The translations under genes were made by a program, and so were the position numbers. A DNA stretch of 64,000 nucleotides from an uncultured Candidatus Melainabacteria bacterium (GTDB lineage Bacteria > Cyanobacteriota > Vampirovibrionia > Gastranaerophilales > Gastranaerophilaceae): the NCBI GenBank assembly GCA_934667125.1, contig CAKULF010000001.1:248001-312000 (forward strand), given 5' to 3'. Below are positions 44,336-51,148 of this stretch, in pieces. The notes under the pieces were generated by a model, which saw nothing but the letters and a program-made list of their open reading frames with translations, did not search any database and was not told the DNA's origin. Numbering within the stretch: position 1 is the stretch's first letter; every line of letters starts with the position of its first letter.

Positions 44336-45213
44336 TACCTGTTGTTTTTTGTTTTGATAAAAGAATTATTTTAGGCGCAAGTGTTGCTATAAAAAGCTTA
44401 ATAGATTGCGCTAAAAGCTCTACAACCTATGATATACGCATATTTCATAGCGACTTAGACATTGAAAATCAAAAGAATTTGACTTCATTAGCCCAAAACA
44501 CAAGGCACAACATAGCTTTTCATTATATCGACTCGAAACTTTTTGAAAACGCACCAGTGAACAAAGGCTCTTGGACAGAACTTGTTTACTATAGGCTTTT
44601 GGTTTCAAATTTGATTAAAGAATATGATAAAGTAATTTATTCTGATGTTGATGTTTTGTTTAAAGACGATTTAGAAGAATTGTATAATACAAACCTTGAA
44701 AACCACAGCTGGGCAGGCGTTCGAGCTGAAAAGAACACATATCCGACCGTTGGACATAAATATTTTAAAGACAATAAAAATGAATATATTTTTTGGTCGG
44801 GTTTGATGTTGATTAATTGTAAAATTTGGCAAGAAACAAATCTTTTAGATAAATTGTTTAAAAATATTGAAAAATATAAAAAAGAGCTTGTCTTTTTTGA
44901 TTTGGATTTGTTGAATATTACTTGCAATGATATAAAAGAATTGCCTTTAAAATATTGCCTATTGCAGGGTCTTTTGACTGACGATTTTCAAAATTCAACA
45001 GATTGGAAATATCTTCAAAAAGTTTATACAATAGATGATATTAAAGAAGCGAAGAAAAATCCCGCTATAGTGCATTATGCAGGAAAAATGGGCAAACCTT
45101 GGAGAATGAAAAAACCTTATCAAGATTATCAAGAATATATTGATAACCTGCCTAAAGAGCTTAGAAAATATACTTTTAGGGATATAAGAAAAAGGATTTT
45201 TAATAAAAGATGA
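44323..45213 (+). CDS. GT8-family glycosyltransferase
   Basis: The start is GTG at 44323 with AAGGAGG six bases upstream; it overlaps the GT9 gene by 13 bases. The 296-residue protein is a single GT8 domain: PVVFCFDKRIILGASVAIKS, the DxD in KVIYSDVDVLFKDDLEEL near 107, FWSGLMLINCKIW, and the C-terminal IVHYAGKMGKPWRM. GT8 enzymes of this kind add glucose or galactose from UDP-sugars to LPS core. The ending KELRKYTFRDIRKRIF is basic and may associate with the membrane. Confidence 0.88.
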   Translation: MSNIIPVVFCFDKRIILGASVAIKSLIDCAKSSTTYDIRIFHSDLDIENQKNLTSLAQNTRHNIAFHYIDSKLFENAPVNKGSWTELVYYRLLVSNLIKEYDKVIYSDVDVLFKDDLEELYNTNLENHSWAGVRAEKNTYPTVGHKYFKDNKNEYIFWSGLMLINCKIWQETNLLDKLFKNIEKYKKELVFFDLDLLNITCNDIKELPLKYCLLQGLLTDDFQNSTDWKYLQKVYTIDDIKEAKKNPAIVHYAGKMGKPWRMKKPYQDYQEYIDNLPKELRKYTFRDIRKRIFNKR

Positions 45214-46076
45214 AATTATATTATTGCAATATGAATAATTTTGGAGATAAATTAAATGAATATATTTTTCCAAAACTTTTCAATATAGATGTAGAATATG
45301 CCACAACTTGGAATGCAGATTACATTGGCATAGGTTCAATCTTGGATGAATTACTTTTGCAAACAAAAGACTTTTTAAAATTTTACAACACCAATTTTAA
45401 AAATATTACAAAACCAATCAAAGTCTTATCTTCCGGTTTAGGATGGGAAACAGAGCACTATGAAAGCAAATTAAGATTTTTTCACCACCCGATTTTTAAA
45501 AGAAGAATAGAACTTGTATCCGTTAGGGGGAGGTATACCCTTGAACAAATCAAGAAAATCAACAAAAATATAGATACATCAAACGTTGCGTTGGGTGATT
45601 TAGGATTATTAGCTTCATTTTTAATTGACAATGATATTAAAAACAAAAAATATAATTTAGGAATTTGTCCACATTACGCAGAAAAAGACAATCCTATTTT
45701 TCAAAATATTTTAAAAAATAATCCAAACAGTATCATAATAGATACCCAACAAAATCCTATGGAATTTTTAAAACAATTAAGTAGTTGTAGAGCCATCATC
45801 TCCACAGGCATGCATCCGTTGATTGCGGCCGATTCGCTTAATATTCCAAATATATGGTGCAGAATTAGCGAAAAAACAACAACAATACACAAATATCAAG
45901 ACTATTATTCCATATTTTCAATAGAAACCCCAAAACCATATTATTTAAAAGAAGATGATAAAATAAACAGAGATTTTATTATCGATTCATATAAAATTCA
46001 AAAAGACGAAATTGAAGACATTAAAAATAATTTATATGTTCATCATAAAAACTATTTTTCAATGAAACACCAATGA
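45210..46076 (+). CDS. Polysaccharide pyruvyl transferase family protein
   Basis: A 288-residue protein overlapping the GT8 gene by 4 bases. NNFGDKLNEYIFPKLF at the N terminus, VSVRGRYTLEQI, LGDLGLLAS and STGMHPLIAADSLNIP are the conserved blocks of pyruvyl transferases (CsaB/WcaK type). They add a ketal-linked pyruvate from phosphoenolpyruvate to a sugar. It would place a negative charge on the glycan. The next 120 bases hold the remnant of another gene. Confidence 0.85.
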   Translation: MKLYYCNMNNFGDKLNEYIFPKLFNIDVEYATTWNADYIGIGSILDELLLQTKDFLKFYNTNFKNITKPIKVLSSGLGWETEHYESKLRFFHHPIFKRRIELVSVRGRYTLEQIKKINKNIDTSNVALGDLGLLASFLIDNDIKNKKYNLGICPHYAEKDNPIFQNILKNNPNSIIIDTQQNPMEFLKQLSSCRAIISTGMHPLIAADSLNIPNIWCRISEKTTTIHKYQDYYSIFSIETPKPYYLKEDDKINRDFIIDSYKIQKDEIEDIKNNLYVHHKNYFSMKHQ

Positions 46077-46199
46077 GATTTAAAGCTTTTGGCAAAAAAA
46101 CCAACGGAAAGCTTATTAAAGCCCGAAAAAGTTGCACAAGCTTCTTTAAAAACATTTTTATCAGACTTAACCGGACAAGTAATAGATGTAAGAAAATAA
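46077..46199 (+). pseudogene. Remnant of a short-chain dehydrogenase C terminus
   Basis: After the pyruvyl transferase stop codon the same frame stays open to a TAA at 46197. It encodes LLKPEKVAQASLKTFLSDL followed by TGQVIDVRK, the usual ending of SDR oxidoreductases (PEDVA... TGQ.IDV). No start codon, nucleotide-binding motif or catalytic Tyr-Lys remains. About 40 residues survive of a gene near 250, so the rest was deleted, probably with the 5' end replaced by the pyruvyl transferase gene. A short ATG frame also crosses the region but has no similarity I recognise. Confidence 0.6.
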
Positions 46200-46220
46200 A
46201 TAATTTAAGGGAAAATTTAG

Positions 46221-47900
46221 ATGAACAATATAATGATTGATTTTGTTAAAACCAACAAAGAAGCGCTTAAGAAACTGGTTAATCCAAATTTTATTTATAA
46301 CCGTTTTGACAAGTTTTATAATAATCAATATGAACTTATAAAAATTGAAGCAAACAATAAAGAATATTATGTTCATCTGCATGTAGAAGCTTATACTGTA
46401 AAACTTGGTCTATATATGACCAAGCTCCCTCAAGAAGTCTTTGAAGCGCTAATTAATTTTGTTTTCAAGATGTATAAAAATGTTGATTTTATTGAAATTA
46501 AACATTCTCTTAATTATCACAATATGTTAAAAAGCGCTAATCAATGGACGATTGAATTGCCAAACAGCGAAGAAGAATACATAAGTTCACGTGGCAAGAA
46601 AACTCGTCTTCATCTAAAACAATATTTTAAATACATTGAAAAGGATTTTAATGTAGAATTTAAAACATTTGAAAACGATATTCCAACAGAAATTGTTAGC
46701 GCATATTACAAATTCAAAAAAGACACACTAAATCACACATACAAATTGCCGGAACAAGAATATTTAAAGGAATTTCAAATCACAAAAGCTTATGTTCTTT
46801 ATCTGGATAATTCTATTAGTGCTATTTCTTTTGTAAGTTCAACAGATGACAGCAAAGAAGCTTATTTTGAAAATTTTAGTTATAATAAAAAACTATCTAA
46901 ATACAGCCTTGGAACAATCATAGCATACTATACCATCAAAAAATTAATCGAAGAAAAATATAAAACTTTTTATATGGCAGGCGGAAATTACCTATACAAA
47001 AAGAATTTATCAACAAAAGTCAACAAAACATTTTCCGGAACAATCACAAGACAAAAAGGAAAGCACATTTTAAAAAGAAAACTTTTCCAATTTGGGCAAA
47101 GTGATTCGTTTTATTTTTTAAGACTTCTCGGTTTAAAACTTAAAAAAAGAAAGAAAAAAGAAAATTGTCCGCTTGAAATAAATCAAAACACAAAGTGCTT
47201 GATGGTCTGCCCTCATCCTGATGATGAGATATTAGGGGCTGGTGCGTTGATGATTAAATATTCAAATAATTTTGATTGCCTTTGTATGGGTTCATCCGGC
47301 GTTGCTACACCTGATATCAACGCAAAAGACAGGTCGCAATTGAGGATTAAAGAATTTAACGAAGTGATGGACGCTGTAGGGGTTAAAAATCGTTGGATTT
47401 TTGAAACTTATGGCAAGCCAAGGTTTGATAGTCAAATGGATGGGCATTTTGAGGAATATTGCGAAGTTTTAAAAAATTTAAAAGATTATGATTATATTTT
47501 CTTGCCACATCCGCAAGACGGACATCACGAGCACAGATACATAACAAATAAATTGTTTAAAAGAATAGCAAGAAAAGTTGGGATAAATGCCGACACTAAA
47601 ATAGTTTTTTACGAAGTTTGGGCAGATGTTAAAAATCCAAATGTCTTTTTTGACACTTCTAAAGACGGATTTTTATATTCTAAAAAAGGTTTTAAAAAAT
47701 ATCAAAATGCTAATTCTAAGCTTTTAGGTTTGGGAAACGAAACATTGTTGAATTTAAAATATAAAATTTTATCAATGTATGATAGCCAGTGGCGCTATAA
47801 TAGCATGTTTTCGGTTCACACTACAAGAACAAAATGCTTGAATAACGGCAAAAATCCTATATGGAAATTTAGGGTTGAAAAGATTGGCAGGTATTTGTAA
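46221..47900 (+). CDS. GNAT-like acyltransferase fused to PIG-L (LmbE) deacetylase
   Basis: A 559-residue two-domain protein. Residues 1-~300 resemble the CelD/FemAB-like GNAT group: SRGKKTRLHLKQYFKYIEK, YFENFSYNKKLSKYSLGTII and FYMAGGNYLYKKNLS. Residues ~325-559 are a PIG-L domain: MVCPHPDDEILGAGAL near 330 provides the AHPDDE zinc and catalytic residues, and HPQDGHHEHR near 430 provides the third ligand. PIG-L enzymes remove acetyl from N-acetyl-sugars. In one chain the two could exchange an N-acyl group on a glycan amine. GGGAAAA precedes the ATG. Last gene of the glycan operon. Confidence 0.85.
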   Translation: MNNIMIDFVKTNKEALKKLVNPNFIYNRFDKFYNNQYELIKIEANNKEYYVHLHVEAYTVKLGLYMTKLPQEVFEALINFVFKMYKNVDFIEIKHSLNYHNMLKSANQWTIELPNSEEEYISSRGKKTRLHLKQYFKYIEKDFNVEFKTFENDIPTEIVSAYYKFKKDTLNHTYKLPEQEYLKEFQITKAYVLYLDNSISAISFVSSTDDSKEAYFENFSYNKKLSKYSLGTIIAYYTIKKLIEEKYKTFYMAGGNYLYKKNLSTKVNKTFSGTITRQKGKHILKRKLFQFGQSDSFYFLRLLGLKLKKRKKKENCPLEINQNTKCLMVCPHPDDEILGAGALMIKYSNNFDCLCMGSSGVATPDINAKDRSQLRIKEFNEVMDAVGVKNRWIFETYGKPRFDSQMDGHFEEYCEVLKNLKDYDYIFLPHPQDGHHEHRYITNKLFKRIARKVGINADTKIVFYEVWADVKNPNVFFDTSKDGFLYSKKGFKKYQNANSKLLGLGNETLLNLKYKILSMYDSQWRYNSMFSVHTTRTKCLNNGKNPIWKFRVEKIGRYL

Positions 47901-47925
47901 TTTCATTAATTTTAATATGCTTAAA

Positions 47926-48625
47926 TTACAATTCCTGCAAAATATTTTCGTATTTTTCACTTAAAAAATATCTGCGTTTACGCCCTTCTCCATTATAACA
48001 AAAAAAGCCGGAATTTATCCATTCCGAAACTAATAAACGAGCTATTCTTAGAGCAAATTTAAAAAATTCAGCTACATCCTTTGCGGTTATGTATTTTTGA
48101 GTTTCAAACAAATTCAAAATTTGTCGTTGCTTTTAGTCTAGCTCTCTTAATACTCTTACTTCAGTCAATTTATTTCTGGTTTCTTGACCTGTCATTCGTT
48201 GCTGAATCCATTTTTCTGAACGACCAAGCTTTTGATAAGTTTCTCTTGCCCTATTAATAGCTTTTGAAGGGTCTGCCATTTCTTGAACACGTTCTTGACC
48301 GACTTTGGCTAACCATTGTTTAATAGGTTCAGCTTTCTTAGACGGAATAGACTGGATAATTCTAAATATGCCTTCTGCATCCGCACAATTAACTTTCTAT
48401 ATTCCACCAACAGTTTACATTTTAAGGGGTGACAATTTATCCCCGCCCTTCTGAAAGTTCCAAATCACGTTTCCTTAGTTTCTTTATATAATCTTTGGGA
48501 TTAACTGAATCTGTCAATATTTTAACAATATCTTTAACACTAAAATACCATTTGTTCTTTTCTTCATCATAAATATGTCTAATCTGTTTATCTTCAAATA
48601 AAGTTAAATCTTCACCCATTCTCAA
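47926..48625 (-). pseudogene. Decayed BRO-N/phage antirepressor-like gene
   Basis: The N-terminal part (48619-48437) reads LTLFEDKQIRHIYDEEKNKW then YFSVKDIVKILTDSVNP, the start of a BRO-N domain. After ELSEGRG the frame shifts by one. The continuation reads KLSPLKM, stop, TVGGI, stop, KVNCADAEGIFRIIQSIPSK, then AEPIKQWLAKVG, as in intact family members; both stops stand where I expect Gln. A third stop follows RELD, and a C-terminal helix-turn-helix (QKYITAKDVAEFFKFALRIA) stays open to 47926. The gene is therefore inactive. It is the clearest trace of phage-type DNA in the window and lies beside tRNA-Glu. Confidence 0.8.
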
Positions 48626-48687
48626 ATCTCATGTTGTATTCATGCTATTAAAGCACGTTCAGATTGTCAATATATAAAACAACAAAA

Positions 48688-48715
48688 AAAAAGAACCATC
48701 AAAGTGGTTCTTTTT
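48688..48715 (-). terminator. Terminator after tRNA-Glu
   Basis: AAAAAGAACCA (48688-48698) pairs with TGGTTCTTTTT (48705-48715). On the minus strand the stem is followed by a T-run, directly after the tRNA. Confidence 0.88.
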
Positions 48716-48720
48716 ATAAA

Positions 48721-48796
48721 TGGTACCCCCAAGCGAATTCGAATCGCTGTCTACACCGTGAAAGGGTGTTGTCCTAGGCCTCTAGACGATGGGGGC
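48721..48796 (-). tRNA. tRNA-Glu (TTC)
   Basis: On the minus strand a 76-base cloverleaf with encoded CCA. The acceptor stem GCCCCCA pairs with TGGGGGT; the anticodon loop CTTTCAC carries TTC; the T-arm has GATTCGAAT. It follows the 48804-49403 gene by only eight bases, so it is probably cut from a shared transcript. Confidence 0.95.
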
Positions 48797-48803
48797 TTAA
48801 AAC

Positions 48804-49403
48804 TTATTTTTTATCGCTATATACAAACAAGCTGATGATATCATTTAATTTGTTCAATTGTTTTTGATAACTTGCAGTTTGTTTTTCTAATGTGCGGATA
48901 TTGCTTTTATATTCTTGGATTGTATAGTTACAATCTTTGATTGAGCTGTTTAAACAATCTCTAACTCTTTGTGCGTCTTGAAGAACGGTTTTCATTGGAA
49001 TTCCAAGAGCTTCAATTGTTTGTCTAATGATTTGCGCACCTGTTTGACGAGGAACACCAGTTGGAAGTTGAGAGATTAATCTTTTTAAAACGTTGATGTT
49101 ATTTGGCATTTCAAATTCTTCAACATCATCTTCGTTTTCAATTGATAATTTCAATTCCGGATCATTTGCCAATTCTTCTTTGTTAACAGAAAATACAGGT
49201 TGATAATCTTTTCCATTAGCTCCGAAGTCGAAAGATGGTTCAGATGTTGAAGCATCTTCCAAATCATCTAGTGAAACATCATTGCTAGAATCAAAATTGT
49301 CCATCAATGTATCTTCTGTTTCAGTAGCATTTTCAAAGTCTTGTTGCTTTAGTGCGTCAACTATTTTTTTACCCATATTTTTTGGTAATTCTTTGTCTTG
49401 CAT
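48804..49403 (-). CDS. Unknown acidic protein with C-terminal coiled coil
   Basis: A 199-residue protein I cannot name. Residues 1-100 are strongly acidic and low in order (TEDTLMDNFDSSNDVSLDDL). Residues 105-145 look folded and conserved-like (LKRLISQLPTGVPRQTGAQI, then IRQTIEALGIPMKTVLQDAQ). Residues 146-195 form a coiled coil (EYKSNIRTLEKQTASYQKQL) ending DIISLFV. The middle block resembles what I remember of conserved cyanobacterial hypothetical proteins, but I cannot confirm this. AAGGAG precedes the ATG. It is cytosolic by sequence and is followed immediately by tRNA-Glu. Confidence 0.75.
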   Translation of the reverse strand: MQDKELPKNMGKKIVDALKQQDFENATETEDTLMDNFDSSNDVSLDDLEDASTSEPSFDFGANGKDYQPVFSVNKEELANDPELKLSIENEDDVEEFEMPNNINVLKRLISQLPTGVPRQTGAQIIRQTIEALGIPMKTVLQDAQRVRDCLNSSIKDCNYTIQEYKSNIRTLEKQTASYQKQLNKLNDIISLFVYSDKK

Positions 49404-49523
49404 TTTGCAACTCCTTCTAGTTCGCTCAGATGACTCTGTAATATTATTAAACCAAAAAAATTTTCTTTGTCAAACAGTTTTTTTAAAATTTTATAAAATT
49501 AATATAAATTGTAAAAAATACGC

Positions 49524-49823
49524 TTATTTTTGACTTGCGATTTTTGCCTTGTATTCCTCTAAAATCCAGTCGTCGCCTGATTTATTATAATATTTTTCAA
49601 AATATATATTGTTACAAATTTTGTTCATAATTTTGTTAAAATTATTTGATTTTAACATTCGATTTTTCCATTTATTTATCAATTTTGCAAAATATTTTTT
49701 ATCTGTCGAGTTTAAATTTTGGGTTTTTGAAGTCCCAAAAGCAAGCGTAGGCTTTTTTGTTAAAACATATTCATATAAAATTTCAAGTTTTTCTCTTTTA
49801 GAAAATTTTGTTCGACTTTGCAT
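49524..49823 (-). CDS. Small basic protein of unknown function
   Basis: A 99-residue, Lys/Asn-rich protein with no signal peptide or membrane helix. SKREKLEILYEYVLTKKPTL suggests an N-terminal helix, and a Trp-containing KLINKWKNRMLKS lies mid-protein. It starts two bases after the stop codon of the C_GCAxxG_C_C gene, so it is probably translated with it. No clear ribosome-binding site. I do not recognise a family, and a degenerate gene cannot be excluded. Confidence 0.5.
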   Translation of the reverse strand: MQSRTKFSKREKLEILYEYVLTKKPTLAFGTSKTQNLNSTDKKYFAKLINKWKNRMLKSNNFNKIMNKICNNIYFEKYYNKSGDDWILEEYKAKIASQK

Positions 49824-49825
49824 TT

Positions 49826-50239
49826 TTAAACTTTTTCTTTAATTTCAGCAAGCATAGAATCCAATATCTTAGCACAATCCGCCACCATATTAGTGCAATG
49901 ATTTTTTCTTTCAGGACTGTGAAAATCTTTAAAACCGGCAGATAAAACCTTGCAACATGCAACCTTATGAATTAAAGTAAATCTTTCATAAAATTCTTTA
50001 GCTAAGTTTCGAGCTGTGTTATCTTTGTTTTTGCCGTGCAACAAGCCTAAAACCATTTGAGAGCCTGCAACCGCTCCGCAAAGACAACGAGATGACATTC
50101 CGCCGGAAAAACTTGTTGCAATAGAAACAAAGCTTTCATCCGCTAAACCAAGCTCAACTGCCGCTCTTGCAATTGATTCAGAACATGAATATCCTTCTTT
50201 AAAATAATTTGGCGCTAAATCAATAAATTTCTTTTCCAT
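49826..50239 (-). CDS. C_GCAxxG_C_C family (putative redox) protein
   Basis: A 137-residue protein with the family's cysteine pattern: CSES near residue 19, RCLCGAVAGSQMVLG (CGAxxG) near 52, VACCKVL near 95, and CTNMVADCA near 115. Members are thought to be small redox or metal-binding proteins, and their biochemical role is not established. AGGAAAT precedes the ATG. It lies in the minus-strand run after dgkA. Confidence 0.85.
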   Translation of the reverse strand: MEKKFIDLAPNYFKEGYSCSESIARAAVELGLADESFVSIATSFSGGMSSRCLCGAVAGSQMVLGLLHGKNKDNTARNLAKEFYERFTLIHKVACCKVLSAGFKDFHSPERKNHCTNMVADCAKILDSMLAEIKEKV

Positions 50240-50268
50240 ATTTCCTCACTTCATTTAAAATTTTAAAA

Positions 50269-50652
50269 TTAAAAATTATAGTATAAATCATAGATTTTTG
50301 TTGCAAAAATCAAAAGTGAAATAGCGGCACTTGCTACAGCCGACAACAACACAGCGCCTGCTGCTATATCTTTTGATAATTTTGCCAATTTTGACCATTT
50401 ATTTTTATAATATGCGTCCATAATAAACTCTATGACCGAATTTAACATCTCAACCACAAGCACAAACGCATTAGCGAAAATTATCATACAAAATTCAATC
50501 ACTTCAACTCTCAATAAAAACGCAATACAAAAGGTTAAAATCGCAATTACAAGGTGTTTTCTGAAATTTCTTTGCGAACGAAAAGCAAGCCTTAAGCCGT
50601 TAAGGGCAAACATAGCACTTCTTGCAAATGATTTAGATTGAAATTTGTTCAT
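50269..50652 (-). CDS. dgkA: Diacylglycerol/undecaprenol kinase
   Basis: A 127-residue membrane kinase with three helices. The signatures are ARSAMFALNGLRLAFRSQRN at the N terminus, the catalytic VEMLNSVIEFIMD near 68, and KLSKDIAAGAVLLSAV near 92. In Gram-positive and related bacteria this form phosphorylates undecaprenol to recycle the lipid carrier for cell-wall and glycan synthesis. It overlaps ybeY by 20 bases, as in the common pgpH-ybeY-dgkA order. Confidence 0.93.
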   Translation of the reverse strand: MNKFQSKSFARSAMFALNGLRLAFRSQRNFRKHLVIAILTFCIAFLLRVEVIEFCMIIFANAFVLVVEMLNSVIEFIMDAYYKNKWSKLAKLSKDIAAGAVLLSAVASAAISLLIFATKIYDLYYNF

Positions 50653-51148
50653 AATTTTTCATAACCTTATTTTGAACTCCCACAACAAAATCATATTCCT
50701 TTTTAGTTTGATGGTCAAACCCGAGCAAATGTAAAATTCCATGGGTTATCAAAGTCAAAATCTCTTTTTCAAGTGTATTATTGTTTTCTTCTTTTTGTTT
50801 ATCCGCTGTTTCAACAGACACAATAATTTGCCCCAAATCCGCCGTTTTGCGATAGATTATAGCGTCATTATCATCCGCAAACAAAGAAAACGTTATAACA
50901 TCCGTTGGTCTATTTTTATCCCTATAATCTCTATTGATATTTTGAATAGTTTCATCATTGCAAAACGCAATATCGAAGCGGATTTTATTAATATCAACGT
51001 TAAAAATTTTGCTTGATTTTAGTTCAGACAAAGAAAGAATGTTTTCTAAAATTAATTTTATTTTAGATTTATAATCAGACAATTTTATATTATATTTTCT
51101 TAAATTGATGTCGTCGATTTTTCCAATAGTGAAGCTACTTTTCATCAT
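50633..51148 (-). CDS. ybeY: Endoribonuclease YbeY (16S rRNA maturation)
   Basis: The start is placed at the ATG at 51148 (171 residues), preceded by AAGGA; longer in-frame starts would run deep into pgpH. The protein has the UPF0054 blocks NRDYRDKNRPTDVITFSLFA and the zinc site HGILHLLGFDH near the C terminus, whose three His bind the metal. YbeY trims the 3' end of 16S rRNA and takes part in 70S quality control. It overlaps pgpH by 14 bases and dgkA by 20, so the three are translated together. Confidence 0.93.
   Translation of the reverse strand: MMKSSFTIGKIDDINLRKYNIKLSDYKSKIKLILENILSLSELKSSKIFNVDINKIRFDIAFCNDETIQNINRDYRDKNRPTDVITFSLFADDNDAIIYRKTADLGQIIVSVETADKQKEENNNTLEKEILTLITHGILHLLGFDHQTKKEYDFVVGVQNKVMKNYEQISI

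Noticed and set aside
38163..47900. Recent transfer of the whole glycan operon
   Set aside because: Base composition looks similar to the surroundings by eye, and no flanking mobile element exists on the left. Exchange is possible but not shown.
48403..48437. Stop-codon reassignment suggested by TAA and TAG at expected Gln positions
   Set aside because: The gene also has a frameshift and another stop, and all other genes use TAA/TAG as normal ends. Gene decay is simpler.
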